64,000 nucleotides of DNA from Saksenaea vasiformis B4078 (GCA_000697055.1 JNDT01001934.1:1-64000), one strand, 5' to 3'; counted from the stretch's first letter, positions 11,735 through 33,555 are shown. Program-made: numbers and translations. The notes: generated from the letters alone by a model not told the origin.

Positions 11735-14700
11735 CATTTCGCATGGCGTACGATCCAATTGTTGGCCATCCGTGTCGGAATTTGGGACGGACGCCTTTAT
11801 CACCATCATCTCCACCATTACCATTACACTTTCTATTAAAAAAATCACAATTACCGCGAATACGTCGTCATTGGACAGATCGTTCAATATTTGGATGAAT
11901 GTGAGTTTGTTGAAGGAATAAAAAGGTCTAGTACGTTCAAAGTAACAGAAATACATGTTGTTCAGATCATGTCGTAGTAGAAAACATGGCGTTATCCTAA
12001 CAGTCATCATCATCATCACCATCATCATCATCATACGTTTTCTCTTCTTCCGGCGCTTAGATGTGCAAAGCCCATTGTTTTTAGCCGTTGTAAGTGTAAT
12101 TATGAGCGTGTCTACCTGCCCCTTGCGCCGATTTCGCGTCTTCCAGCCAGTGGAGATGGCAGCGATCATTACGTAACTGTGACCACGATAGAGCAGTAGT
12201 GAGAAGTGGACACACTCTTCCGTAGACAATACCTTTTTAAGATTGAAGAGAAAACGTTGCGTTTTGAACGAATGAGCAATCTAAAGATCGCAACATGTTT
12301 TCTAACCATATCTTTGTCGAGAACTTGGAATTTTCATATAATTCGGTGTCGGTTTTAACTTATCTGGCTCTAGTGAGCTTTTTTACGCTGTGAAGTAGCT
12401 CCTCTAGATAACGTAATACTAAGGCTGGCATGCGGGTTCCTTTGATGTTGCGTTCTTGTCAGAAATAATTTTCTGTCATTTGACACAAAAAAGTGCCAGT
12501 AACGGGAGTTCACTCGCCTCACATAAGAGGGTATCAAATATAGCGGGTTGTAATGGGTATTTACAAGGAAAGGTTGGTCTTTTTTTTTCTTCCGACTTAG
12601 TTTTCTTCAATTACATTCCCGTCACTGATGCCAATTCATTGTATATACAGGAATCTTCATGTTTTTGTTTTATCTGTCGTCTGGTCTGCTTGGTCTTTGT
12701 CTCGAACCATCTCAGCTTTGTGTGTTTATGACTTATGTTCACCACTCACAGATGCTGACGCTTACAGTCCTCAATGGATCGCCAGCTTTTGCAGTACATA
12801 CTTTTTACTTACTATTACATTTACGAACTACAAACAAATATTTGCACAGATCTGCATAAACGTTACGTCATCCAGGAAACCAAGTTGGTGGAAGTAAAGT
12901 GTGAATTTATTGACGATTCGCGTAGTAATGGCCATGTATTTGGTCCTCCATGGACACCGAAATTTCTGCAGAGTAGCAGAAAATTTTACGCCCAAAACTC
13001 TATTTCAATTGATGGCTATGAGCGCGTCGCTAACTAAGCGTGTCCACTCTAGCCAGGTCAGGAAGAGAGAAGAGTGGGGAAAGGAAAAAAGGTTCTGCGA
13101 TATGAACAGATAAGAACGGAGGCAGCGAGTAGTCTTCTAGAAATGAGGAAAGGGAAAAGAGGGTGAGAGCGCGGGGGACGGATTTGTCCAAGAAGGATAG
13201 TGCAAGAAGAGAAGATTAAACATAAAAGCTTACAAACAGTAAATCAGGCTGCAACCCCCCAAGATCAGACGGGTACAGATCTAAAACTTAAAATGATACA
13301 AGATGTGATTTTCCACGAACCCGTAGATGCAATGCTTGTTCTGAAATAGTTAGCTTCTTGGATGCGTCATGAAACCTTCTTTGAATTGCAGGTAGGTCTC
13401 AATGTAACGCTGAGTAGGTCAAACATTTGTACATGTGATCAGTACTGCCTTCTTTGTTGTTTATCTGTTCCTCAAACAATATTTGCGCCATCACGAATGG
13501 TCATGGCGATTCCCATCAATAAAATGTTATTCATTTTTCTCACCCTAGATGTATCTACATCTGTCAACTTAGAAGTATGCATTATCTGACTTTCTAACCT
13601 TTATTTGTCATGAATCGCTCAAAAAGAAAACAAGGTACCTTGATTTTCTAGGTAGTTATGCAGTATGTTTTGTTCCTCAGGGCAGCTAATTTTCAAGCGG
13701 CGCAAAAAAAGAGTGTTTCCTGGATTGTGGGAACACAAAAACGCCAGTGCCACAAGTGACTGCAACAAATGCAGTGTGAAGCAAAGGACATGACATAATG
13801 AAGGAGATTGCTTGAAATCAGTAAAGTTGAACAGAAAGGAAAAAGTCATAAAAAAGGAAAAAAAAAGGCCATTGCTTGTTGTTGGGCGGATCTCACGGTT
13901 GTTTGTTTGCCTAATGCGATTTTTTTTTTCGCCTTGATCTAACGGTGCATTTCAAGTTGCTCGAAACGGACGACCTCTCTAAATAGAACATGAATCACCG
14001 TTTTTAGATTTACGGTTATTTTTTTATTGCATCGGAAACTACGCAAACGGCAATTCTAACTGTGGTGCAAGAACCGAGAGACCGAATGATGAAGTTATAG
14101 GGCGATGGGAGTTCAGGAATGTATGTGCACATTTATTATTTGTGAAATTTGCTTTACGTATAGCAAATAGGACAGTAAAAAAAGAAAAAGAAAATTAAAG
14201 TGTTTAGTCACGGATAGACCAAATATTCAGTTAAAGTATCCTTTGTACCTAAGCAAAATTAGAGTTGTTTTGATACTCCAATTTCCACATCATGTCTCAC
14301 TGGATCAGTAGTAGTACGAACGCCAACCTGACGTACCATCAGATCGTGATGTATACTAACGTTTCGCAGCTAATTCACGTGCACTATCATCCTTGACCTT
14401 TCTCTACCCGAAATAGGCTATGATCTTCTTTAGACCGATCTTTTAAGGTTCGCGGTTCGCGTATGACCTTACTTTCTCTCTTAAATTATAGAATCATTCA
14501 CCAATTTTGAAACGGAAAGGCGTATGTTTACTGGCGTTCTTGTAATCAGCTTATTATGATGATGCGTTTCACAGTGCTGATCCGGCCCTAAAACAAAGAA
14601 CACAGGTACAAAGATGCACCTACGTTGATCCCGTTTTACGACCATTCCGGATGTGCAATGCCTTGCCCAAGACCATATACGCTTTATCAAACAATTATTA

Positions 14701-15422
14701 TTTATTCGCAGGAGACGTTTCTTCTTTTTAACACAAAACGCTACTTCCTCTTTCCTAAGATAATGTTAAGCGTCAGGGCTCTGATCCTGTGACGAGCCAG
14801 CTCATGTAGGTTCGTTAGTATGATAGCAATTTGCCGGAATTGTTTACAAAAAGAGTCGAAGGCTGCGTCAATACCGCAGATGCATGAAGAGAGAATAAAG
14901 TTCGTTTACTTAACACAAGTTGTATTGGAAACTTTTCCAGCAGGCGTTATGTTGTACTTTCTCTATATACTTATTTTTAAGAGTATTATTATTTTGCATT
15001 GCAGTTACTTTCTAATTTGTACTCCTTACACTGTAAAAGTTGCTTTATTTGGGGTGATCCATTCCAAGCTTTTCTTATTACTGGCCTATTGGTCTATGTC
15101 TGGTTATGCAATTCTGCAAAGAAAAAAAATTCTCGGTTCTGCTCATGTAAATGCAGTATTCCATAATAGCTTTACATAGATTTATTGAGTGGCTAATAGC
15201 TGTATTCAGGAAAAAGAAAATAGATGCGTAATGGCAAATGATTATTTGTAGGTCTTTTGGGGGGAAGAGCTGGGGGATGAGATGTATCATGGGAAAAAAA
15301 AATAAAGTGTGTGTGTGTGTTTGTGTAGAGAAAGGAAAAGGCAGAGAAGAAAAAAAAAATAACAGGTCTATATACAGTTAGTGAACCGGCGTGCGGAGAA
15401 GAAAAAAAAACGAAAGAAAAGG
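11735..15422. other. Gene-poor interval between RDS3 and the dehydrogenase kinase-like gene
   Basis: About 3.7 kb with no gene I can support. It contains an ATC/CAT-rich simple repeat (about 12005-12034) and a purine-rich stretch at 13060-13200. A 119-codon open frame at 14820-15179 has hydrophobic runs but no recognisable motif or splicing context. The last part (15300-15420) has a (GT)n run and A-rich tracts, probably the 3' flank of the minus-strand gene. Confidence 0.45.
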
Positions 15423-16988
15423 TTAAGCATGGCTGACAGCGGCGTTGAGGGATACTGAATGATCTTGTTTGAGCGGTTGGTAAATTGGACGTTGTTGTGG
15501 ATCGGAAATTGCGTGAAGAAAGGTTTCGAGCTGGGTCGTGGCGGCATCCAGGGGGAGGAGGCTGGTAGTCATGGAAGCTGCGGCAGCGGCGGCAGACATC
15601 CGGCGGTGGTGACGAAGAAGGCCGTGAGCGGATGATGACAGCGAACGTGCTGGGTAGCGTTCCACCAAAGTTGCGTCGCGTTCCAGAGCGAGGTAGATGG
15701 TTGCACCAAGCCCTTCGGCAGAGACACAGTCAAGATGGCCACCCCAGTGGGACGCCAATTGTTTCGCCATACGCCAACCACCGAGACATTCCCATTCAAG
15801 GTTGTCGGGGTCGTCGTCAACGTGGAGGGTGGTTGACCGGGTGCGGCTAAGTACGCCAGCTGCCGACGGCATGCCCATCGGGTCACGAGGTACGTTGGGC
15901 ACAAGATCACGCGGTGACAGCGGCGCCGGACTTTCTAGCCGGAAGCCAACGCTGGTAGACCCACCAAACACTTGAAGCACCAATTGCTCCGGATATTTTT
16001 TGTCAAAAATGCGGAGTTGGCGTTGAAACCAGTTCTGCTGGCGTTGCCTGTCTTGGTTCTGAACTATCTGTGCACGGAGTGCGAGAATCATTGATTCGTA
16101 CAAGATCCGATGCAGGACTCCAGGTGCATATGTGATTTGTAAGTCTTCGCCCTTATTTTGGCGGTTGATGACTATCTCTGGTACGGGCCCGAGGCCTGCG
16201 CAAGCTTCGCGGGCATCGTTTGCAGCAATTTCGGCAATCGCTGCAGGGCATACCGCTTGCACGCGTTGATGAACATCGTCAGAAGTCCAGGAAAGATGCT
16301 GGCCTAAACGTTTAGCAATTTTTAGAATGTGCCAAGAAAAAAAAAAAGAAGGAACCCCCACGTAAGGGGAGATCCAGATAAATTTCTTTCTTTTTTATAT
16401 TCTTCTTACCTGCTAGTATGTGGATACCAATGCCGATATTATTGATACTTTCCATCAAGGAAGCTGAGGAGGATGTGGGGGAAGATAGAAGAGCATAGCG
16501 AAGACGTACAAGGCTGGCAGATTGTCGGTGCCGTAGACGGCGAAGTACGTCACTAAACGCGCGTTGAGAAGTCGCGCGAAGTGAAGGATGTAATAATGTA
16601 CAGATGTCGTGAAGGTACTGATGGGCCACATGTCGAATAATCGGCGTCTGAAGCGATTCAGGTGTCAGTGTCGATAGCAGACGAAGCAAATGTGTGCATC
16701 GGATCGGTAGTTCTGAACACAGGAACGAAGGCGTTGCTGCGACAGGCAGAGATGTAGTAGTACCACTGACATGCCAGATAAGTAAAACTTCTTCCTCCTT
16801 GATATTATTTTATAATTTTTTTACCTCGACGCATGTGAAAGATGAGAAAGCTAAATAGGCAAACTGTCAATAACAGAAATAAGATGTAAGAAACATTATT
16901 CTCATACCGAGATTCTTGTTTCCTGGGATGCCCAGAGATTTGCTAGAATACGTCGTGGAAGAGCATTTAAGATTTGTGATTGAAGCAT
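15423..16988 (-). CDS. Mitochondrial PDK/BCKDK-family protein, probably catalytically dead
   Basis: Four exons (16988-16908, 16850-16825, 16765-16410, 16303-15423) give 447 residues. The fold markers of pyruvate/branched-chain ketoacid dehydrogenase kinases are present: SELPIRCTHLLR (compare the family's ELPxRxAHRI), NNIGIGIHILAGQHLSW, a GPVPEIVIN strand, and the ATP-lid end SAEGLGATIYLAL. However, the N-box reads YESMILALRA, where the family has E-L-x-K-N-x-x-R-A; the Asn that binds Mg/ATP is Leu. The DxGxG box is not identifiable: VGFRLESPAP stands where it should be. An Ala/Ser-rich C-terminal extension of about 80 residues is added. The first 30 residues could be a mitochondrial presequence. 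Yeast Pkp1 is also divergent, so a regulatory or pseudokinase role is possible; this is inference. Confidence 0.82.
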
Positions 16989-17488
16989 GGCTATGTACGA
17001 TAAAAGAATAAGGAAAGAAAAGAGGAAGAGAAACCAAATAATGCAAGCTTTCCTTATATCGAGATGAAATTTTCTTTAGGTTCTATTTATTCGCCCCTTG
17101 CATTGCTACACCATGTCACCCCAAAATACGCAAGTGTACACATTAGAAACAATTATGATGAAATCACAAGTGGGCCAGGAAAAAAAAATTTCGATCCGTG
17201 TCACACTGACCTACGTGGGCTACCTTTCTTTTTGTTTGTTCAGTAAACAAATGTTTGCTCTTAAACTTCTCCTTAAGTCGTTACACATGTCATAAGAGAA
17301 AAAGCGACAGATACCATAAGCGTCCTTACAATAGGATAATTCACACGGACCGCAATTTACGTTGCTTTATGCATACCCAGAAAACTCCAATGACTATAAG
17401 AAGCAAAAACGGAGATCCCTTTTTTTTTCCTTCCCTTTGTTGTGTTCCCCCCGGTCTAAATAACGTTAATTGCCGAAATAGAATGGTT

Positions 17489-17523
<35 letters not shown>

Positions 17524-18596
17524 GCCGCTGTAAGTAAAGTGAGTTGTGTGTCAGATTACCGTCACAGACGCACCAGGGCGTCTCCCACCTTTTTCTCAGC
17601 CTTGTCTTTTCAAAGTAGAAAGATCATAAGGTTAGTACTAAGAACCTTTTTTTTTTTCTTTTTTGTTGCTTGACGCTTGTATACTTCGAATAGCAAACAT
17701 TACACATCAGTCGTCATGGTTCCTATCTTGGCAATTTTCTTAACCATTTGCCGTTGCTACTTCCTGTACCGTTCTATTTGTGGAGGGGTATGACTGATTT
17801 TGGCTTAGTTTTTTCGGTCATGCTACGTACATACACAGAAGTATGTAAAATGTTGCATCTTTTTTTCACAAAGTTTACTTTTGGCGTTTCTAGTTTAGAT
17901 TACACGAGCACGGATCTATGGACGATCGAAATCTTTTTTTTTTTTTTTTCATTATGACCTCTAATGGTTAAATGGCTTCTAATGGTAAGGTAGTTTTTGA
18001 GTGACCGAAAGCAGACTTTGCATCACCATAGATAAGGTTAATTTCGTGTTCCAGGGAAAAAAGAGAGGTGGAACACAGGTCTTAAAAGTTTAGACGTTGC
18101 AAAAGAACATAGAACTCCTTACTGATTAATAAGAAAAATCATATATACTTTCTTTTTTCCCTTACTACCCATCACTAAGACGACGGGAATAACGCAATTG
18201 TTTTATATATTTTGTCAAGAACGGGATAAAGACGGGACAAACTTTAGCCAACATTGGTCACACGTGTACGGATCATCGTACGTTTTCTTCTTCTTTTTCT
18301 TTCTGACAAATAGTTGCTCCGACTTGGCATTCCTTCCCCAAGAGCGCGAAATGCAGAGATAAGATTAAACCTTTTTTTCTTTTTCTTCTTGGGCCCAAAA
18401 TGAAAGGTAACTTGAACAAAATCCAAGTTTGTTAGGTATGCGAGACGAGGTAAAAAGAACCATTAAAACGACAAAACTATCGAGGGGTGTGTGTGTTTAA
18501 ATGTGGATGGCTGTGCAGGGTTGTTGAGCTGGTGAGATGGTACATACAAAAAAGGAAGAATGGAAGGGTGGAGAAGGTGAGGAAAGAAAAGTGGTG
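16989..18596. other. Intergenic region with CA microsatellite
   Basis: About 1.6 kb without a supportable gene. A (CA)n dinucleotide run lies at about 17490-17519, and long poly(T) runs occur near 17930-17950. The right end includes the 3' flank of the ATF1-like gene. Nothing else was recognised. Confidence 0.5.
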
Positions 18597-20193
18597 CTAG
18601 AACCGAAGGACACTGGTGGAACCATTCCCCCCTGCTACCATGCCATGCTGCGCCTGATGGACCGGTGGCGGCATGCCAACCATGGCATTGTGATGGAACT
18701 GATGTGATGGTGATGATGATGTGGAGATGGTGCCAGCAGCAGTAGCCGTTGTGTTGCTGACAGTGTTGGTCACAGGGCTACTTGTCATTACGCCACTAGG
18801 ACCGGTGGCAAACGCTTGGGGATACATCGCTTGTCCGAGATTATTGACCGGTGCAACCGGTCCCGGCGCTACGGCTCGCATCGTCATGGGAGCAATGGGC
18901 TTCTGAATTGTCGCAGGATGAAACCCGTTCGCTTGTGCAATCGGACAGTCCTTGTGTGCCATTAATAGCGTCTTTAAATTGACAATTTCTTCTCGTAATG
19001 ACTCTGCTTGCATTTGCAATCGTTCATTGTCATTTGTCAAAAACTCTACCTTCGATTGAAGGTTATTGAGCCACTGTTTCTTTCGCTGTCGACATTTCAA
19101 AGCGGCTATAATAATTCATACGCATAAAATCAATTACCATGTTTTTCTTTTTCTTTTTCTATTTTTTTTTTTTTTCCTTTGTCGTTGTTTGTTTCTTCCA
19201 AAGATACTGCTCCTTACCTATTCGGTTCCTTTCCAGGAAATTTTTTCGTTTCTCTTCGTCTTCTGGCGCTTTATCTTTTGCGTTTTTTCTCTTTTTGTTA
19301 CTGGTATTGCTGTCCTTCGTATCCTCTTCATCATTATACGTCGACATTTTTCGTGTAGAATTTCGTCGTGAGCTGACATTACTATCTTCTGATACTGATT
19401 TCGAAGGTGATGGCTGTCGTTGATCCATTTGCATATACATCTCTGGATTTTGCCGATCCATTTCTACTTTGACGGCTGGTTGCTGCTGCTGCTGCTGTGT
19501 GACAAAGACATTGGGTGCATGATACTGAATCGTTGACGCACCTGTAAAAAAGAAGAAAAAGAGCAATTTTGTGTTTTAGGATCTTATCGTGTTTCAGATC
19601 TCTCTCCTTCCTTTTCCTCTACCTGAGGTTGCTTTTAGTGATTGTTGATGTACAAAAGTGCTGGCCACACCTTGTTGAGCCATTTTCGTATTGACATAAT
19701 CATACTTGTGAAATTCTTCAGGGTTGGCTGGCCCTTGTAACATAGATGGTGATAGTGGACCTGTTCGAAGGGTATCCCAAGCAAACTGGCTTTCAACATC
19801 CTTCGGAAGAATGCCAGTGCCGAGAAGAGGTATCGCAGGGCTCGTGATTGATGCAACCGGCGGCAAGATCGGCTTGTTGGTGGTTTCTGACGGGCTGTTT
19901 CGTTTTTCCTTTGCATCGTTCCCACCAGTGACAGCTGCAGCGGCCCCAGAAAAGCTCTGCTCGAACGGATTTGGTTCCTGATCCAACTTTGAGCTTGAAT
20001 TCAATGGCAGTACAGCCATAGGTGGACTATTGGAGATCCGTGAGTGCAGTGTTGCGGCATGTGCTACTGCGCAAAAAAAAAGAAAAAGAAAAAAAGGTTG
20101 GGTTAGGTATTTCGCAACATAAAAATGTAAGGGGTATGGGGTTGTACCATGCGGGGATACACTGGAACTTGGTTCAAGTTCGGCTTCGGTCAT
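18597..20193 (-). CDS. ATF1: Atf1/CREB-type bZIP stress transcription factor
   Basis: Four exons (20193-20148, 20066-19623, 19541-19218, 19105-18597) give 440 residues. The N-terminal part contains the Atf1-specific osmotic-stress region: EPNPFEQSFSG, then LPPVASITSPA and FAWDTLRTGPLSPSMLQGP. A Gln run follows, and then a nuclear-type basic stretch. The bZIP basic region spans the last intron: ERNRIAALKCRQRKKQWL, followed by a leucine zipper (LQSKVEFLTNDNERL onward). SPM/SPS sites upstream of the zipper are compatible with MAPK phosphorylation. In fission yeast and filamentous fungi this family is the nuclear target of the Hog1/Sty1 stress MAPK; that link is inferred. The C-terminal tail is Pro/Gly/Met/His-rich. 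Confidence 0.95.
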
Positions 20194-22070
20194 ATCTCTC
20201 GATAGTTGATCAGTTTTTCTGTTCAGGTGACACTCTGAAGGTAGTTGAGGAAGGGCAGAATATTGAGTTGACCAGTATATCTACAACAAAAAGAAAAAGA
20301 AACGGTGCCTTAGCCCAATAGTTTCGCTTATCTAGGATGGCTAGTTTTCAGTTAACAACTTACACAAAATAACAGCCTCTTTCAGAAAGTTGAGCTTAAC
20401 GTCATGAATCAGTTATAATTTTCATTGTCATTCAATGTCAAGTTTACCTCGAGCAATTAAATGATTTGGGCACTTCTGTGAAAAGAAGGGAAAAGAAAGC
20501 AAACGGAGACTGAAAATGATTACGTAGGAGAAGCTCAATCATTACATCATGGATTTCCTACTTGGGAATCGATGTTCCCGCCACGTGGCGAGTGCATTCG
20601 AGCTGTTGTCAGAGACCAAAACAATTATTTTCTTGGGTGCATCGTTTCCTTTTCGCACATAGCAATTTGCTAATAATTATAATTCACCTGTTTTTTGTAT
20701 TCTTTCTGCTTGAACTGCTTGCATGCTGCACTGTCGGAATAAGGAACCACGCATTCATCTAAAATTACGCTAAGTAGTGGCGACAAAAAAAAAGGACTTA
20801 CGCGAAATCCGTATAAATTGAGGTGAGCTATAAATGTCAGATACGTGTTTGTCGTGCATAAGATTCTCGATATTAGAATATGTTATTGCTTATTTCTCAA
20901 TCGATACATGTACTTTGTGCTATGGAGGTTCGTCAGGAGTAGTTAACAGCACCTCAAAATGATTGGGCCGCTGTTGGATCGTTTGCGGAGCCGTATTTGT
21001 CCATACTCGTCCCTTCCAATTGCCGAGAATTGATTGTGTACGATCATGGTGATTATGCATAAAAGTAAGCTCTTGCATATTACGAAACTGTGCTATTATG
21101 TTCACTTATTGTCTTTGAAATGATATAATAATACTTTCCAGGATAGCATTTTTAATTTGGAAAAGAGAAGCTATAGTAATATAGACACACATGATCTACT
21201 TCAATTTATCTCTAAGTAGGGATTCTCATCCTTACATTTCCTTGGCGCCTCATCATGCAGGATGAATTGTGCATTTCCACCAATATAATTTACGTAGTCT
21301 TCAGTTCTCCCTTCTTGATCGGTTCAATTTCATAGAAACACCTAAGGTGCATATCTTTTTATTTTTGAGATACGGTCATACACTTAATACAAAGATTCTC
21401 AAAGGAAAGATGTTCCTTAATAATATTCATATCGTGATGCAGATAATGTTATTTATCGCCGGCGACCATTGCCCTAGAGTCTTCTTAGCTACGACTTATC
21501 TTACACATTCCTTGGATAGCTGCCGGGTTTTTGCCGATTCATCGACCAACCTTAGTAAATGTGATCAGTAATGTCATTTGCACATCATCTGGATCATTTC
21601 TATCTATTAGAGTCTTGCCAAAATGGATTAATTCTGCTCGTTGTGGGAATTCATAGTTGATCATGCTGTTTTTTGGTATACTTAGACGGGATCTCTTTCA
21701 CATTATAGTCTCTACGTTTTTTTTTCCTCCTAGTATCCAATAAGCGCACCAGCATGTATTAACTGCACTATAGATAACACCTGGTATACTACGGTCGAAA
21801 AAGAAAGAAGAAGCGTGTTATTCGTTTTGGGACATTGTATTGCTCCCGAGAACTAACGCTGTAAAACACAATGGGGAAGGAGTTTCTTGCCTCTTGATCC
21901 ATATGTTATTTATATATTCTCAAAATGTATTGCAGGATGGAAACAAGAAGCAGAAAAAAAGGAAAACTGAACAAAAACATTATGTATAGTCAATATGATA
22001 ATAGCATACGTAAAAGAGGATGGGGAGATAATGTGTGCAAATAACGCAATCCTGAGGACATAACAACTGC
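20194..22070. other. Intergenic region upstream of ATF1
   Basis: About 1.9 kb, AT-rich, without a recognisable gene, repeat or RNA. It should contain the ATF1 promoter (left part) and the 3' flank of the SAPS gene (right part). Short open frames here have no family features. Confidence 0.5.
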
Positions 22071-25000
22071 TTACATCCTATTCTTCTCTTCTGGTTTGAA
22101 TGAATCCGTTTCTATGCTGTTTGCTGTTTTCTTTTCTGGGTTTTCCGTAGGATTCTCAATTTCCTGCTTTGGAGGAACCGCTGTCACCTGCATATCTTCA
22201 AATTTATCTGTGAACGTGGTCCACTGCGTCTCATCAAACTTGTCTTCACCGCTAGCAAAATCACCAAACGGATCATCCTCATTCTGATCCTCAGTCGATT
22301 TCGATTCTTGAAAATCACCGCCTCTTCCTATTTCTGCAGAATTGGCCAGATCATCGTAATCGTTGGCATCTGCTGCATCCTCTTCTTCTTCCTCTTCGCG
22401 AATACGACTTTCAGTCCGTTGAAGTATATTTGTGTGTGGAAACTGCGAAAATCCGCCAGACCATTCTACTGCTTCTTTGCTTTCTTCCTGCAAAATAATT
22501 CATCAATTTCTCGTACATCTCGTTTGCAATTACTTTCCTCTTCCTCATCATCGCTACCATATTCTTCGTCATTGTCGCCGTGCCAGGTGGATATATGACC
22601 AGCGTTTCCGTTATGATTAGTCATACCAAAGCCACCTCCATAGTTATAATCAGGGTTATACATGTTGCGTCCACTATATTCTCATGAGCCTTTAAAATCC
22701 AGTATTACAAGTGTACCTGATCCAGTTATCGCCTTCATCTTCCTCCTCATCTTCATCTATATTGCCTTCGGCACCACGTCTGGCCAGATACTGAGAGTAC
22801 TATGGATCAAACATCAATCCCATGAACCTGCTATATTTGACTTACTTGCGACGCAGCGGTATCATCGAGTACATCCTCATTCTCCTCGTCATCACTCATC
22901 TCTGCCTCTATACCATCGCTGGGTCTAGTGCCTCCTAATGGAAGACGGTCTCGCTCTTTGGTCTCCTTGAGCTCATTATTGCAGTAACCGTTCCATCGTT
23001 CTAAATCGACATCGGTTTTAATTTCGGAAACGATTGCTTCCGGGTATCCTTCAAGCAACTTGATGATTTCATCTGCGATGAAGGTAAGATGGCCCATAAA
23101 ACCTAATCGCATGCCCTTTGGTTTCGCGCTACGATATTTCCTCAGCTCATGGATAGCATCACAACGTGTTTCCTTACCATTCTTCATCGTTCATTTCCTG
23201 CATTTGCACCATTTTGTCGGTTAGATGCCCATCCTTGAAGATCGAGAGTGCTAAATTGCGATTATAACCTTTATCCATACGACCATTGAAAACTTGGTGA
23301 AGCATATCGTATATCACATAATGTAAGAAGTTATTCCATGGAAAGCCAAAAAATAAGTCCTAAGGACCCGTAAGACATTTTCCACGCATGCTAATCACAC
23401 TTACAATACATGTGGGCATCACCTTGAATTGTACAAATTTGATTTTCAAATAGTCACCAATCGGTAAGTTCGACTCATATTCCGCATTGTTTGCATCATG
23501 CTTTTTCACAGAAGAATCTGCCTGATCTTCCTCCTTGACAGGTTCCGAAGTTGGTGTGCAGCCGTCCTCTTGTTTTGGATCAGATTGGCGTACATCAGAA
23601 GACTCTTGTTTATCGGTTATTGCGTCGCTCTTCTTCAACGTCGTCGCTTCTTTGGTATCCACATGGGGTTCTGTGGGAGGGTGTTTGCCGCTGCCATCTC
23701 CTTCTTCTTTCTTTTCTGCGCTTTGCACATCTACCTGACTGCTAGGAGCCACGTTCAAGTTAGACATATTGGAACAATGTAGAAGCTCGGCAAATAATTC
23801 GCAGATCTTTAGACGCTCAAAACCCAACGGCGTTTGCTCTCCAACGGTCGTACGGGTAGGTCCATTCTAATTAGAAACGTTCAGTATGAAAGAAAAAGCT
23901 AGATAATTGTACCACAGATTTGGGTTTAACCAGAAGATTGTTAAAGTCGCTAACGCGGTCTGCCAGGACCTTTAACATGTCAGCCAAAGATACCGACGGA
24001 TGGCGTGCAATGGCATCAGCCTGGTACCCGTAGACGCCATTCAACACGGGATCACTATCCATATCACTGATATGTTTTAAGAAATACATCCTCTACAATC
24101 GATAGTATAATGATACCTGTTATTATGTCGAATAAGATCAATGATAATGGTCACTCCGTTGATTAAAGTCGACGTCGAATTAGGAGCATCTGGGTCCAGC
24201 ATAAAATCAACTAGTTTTTTCATCACTCTCTCGCTAATAACAAGGGAACCAGTAAGAGAACCTTCATTTGTCATATGTTACAAACTTACCTCTTTAACTG
24301 AGTAATTAGATCGTTGACCCCTATACTCGGTGATTCGACTAGACTTGTCTGTGACATGCGAATGATCTCGCAGATGCATTGCTGAGCAATTGAGTGCTCC
24401 TATAAAAAAAATGCGTCAGGTAACCAATTGTGTCACAGAAGATAGAGTTACCTCGCTATCCAGATAGGGATCAAGTCTATCCACGAGATCATCCAGCAAG
24501 CCATGATCGCTTAGCCACTGCCATGCATCGTTCAATCTTAGTGTATCTGTTTTAATAATCTCTTACCTGAACAAGTCCTTTTCCTTCAGGAAGCTCCTCC
24601 AAGCGAACCAATGTCAAAAGCAGGTCCATAATTGCTGAAGTTTGTAGATGTGCAAGAATTTTGGTCAAATTCTCAGGCTTCGACCGTATAAACTCAACCA
24701 TCTGGCGGAGTTTCTTAGCATAAAACACACCTAGCAATAACACGTTCCAAACTCGAAGAAATTACCTCTGCTGTCTGCTTCGTCAGAAAAACGCTAATAA
24801 CTTTGCAAAAATAAGAAGCTTGAAGCGAGTCAATGCCAATGTTCCCAGTTGTCGGCGTTACAGGGTCTGTCACTCCACGACGTGGACTTGCTGGATGATC
24901 AAGAAGGCTCCAAAACTTTTCGAGAAGATCTTTATGCTCCAACACAATTGCTTCGACGATCTGCGGTATTTCACAGGAGATAATTTCACAAGCAAGGAAC

Positions 25001-25441
25001 GGGTACCTAAAGATGAAAAATGATATGTATCCAGAATCCAACATATATATCCACGCACTTAAACCGTTGTCCGTCATCCAAATCTGTCGCAGTAATGAAG
25101 CCGAGAAGCTTGCGCAAGTTGTCGTATTTGCATATGCTGGAAGAAAGGTGAAAGGCACGGGTCAAGGACAATAGGTCTGGCAACAAAGCCCAAAACCGCG
25201 CACGTAATATAAAAGCATGCTACAAATAATCTACCCGCCACAACCTAACGTATATAAGGGTTGTTGAAACTGCCATTTGGAGGGCATAAGGAAAAGGATA
25301 CTAATCGACGAGCTTTTGATTGTGAGACTTGACTTCTTGGAGAAGATCTTCTTCCTCTAAGATCTCGTCAAGCTCTATATCTTCACGATCCAATAGCGTA
25401 TCTATCGCTGAAGGATTATGGAAGCCGAATCGCCAAAACAT
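22071..25441 (-). CDS. SAPS-family regulatory subunit of Sit4/PP6 protein phosphatase
   Basis: A multi-exon gene starting with ATG at 25441 (MFWRFGFHN) and ending at TAA 22071. Family blocks appear in order: LDREDIELDEILEEEDLLQE; CKYDNLRKLLGFITATDLDD; YPFLACEIISCEIPQIVEAI; FCKVISVFLTKQT; MVEFIRSKPENLTKILAHLQ; QQCICEIIRMS; NGVTIIIDLIRHNN; TPLGFERLKICELFAELLHC; WNNFLHYVIYDMLHQVFNGR; an acidic Asp/Glu-rich tail. SAPS proteins bind the PP6/Sit4 catalytic subunit and steer it in cell-cycle and nutrient signalling. At least nine introns are implied. The boundaries in the acidic C-terminal third (about 22440-22870) are ambiguous because low-complexity GA-rich sequence offers several acceptors. There is only one copy in the window. 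Confidence 0.94.
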
Positions 25442-33304
<7,863 letters not shown>

Positions 33305-33555
33305 TATTTAATCTGTTGGTCTCTTGGGAGACCGCACTATTCTGTATTACAGTTCTATCCTATAGTGATAGGGTTTTAGATTTCTAAAAGCATGAACACA
33401 TCCAGAAACGATCTGTCTTTTGGGCCAATATCAGAGTTCAGAATGATTTATTTGTAAACACAAAAATCGAACGAATTCATGAAATAATAAATAAATAGCC
33501 TTAATAAATAAGGGAGGAAAACAAACGTTTTCCATCTAAGCTTGTGGATCCCAAA

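Noticed and set aside
12007..12229. Minus-strand frame with a long Met run near RDS3
   Set aside because: It is the translation of an ATC/CAT simple repeat, with no domain and no splice context.
14820..15179. 119-codon hydrophobic frame
   Set aside because: No recognised motif, no promoter or intron context and an AT-rich composition that favours hydrophobic codons.
19066..19423. Phe/Ser-rich frames on the plus strand opposite ATF1
   Set aside because: They are the shadow of an intron poly(T) tract and of the antisense of the bZIP exons.
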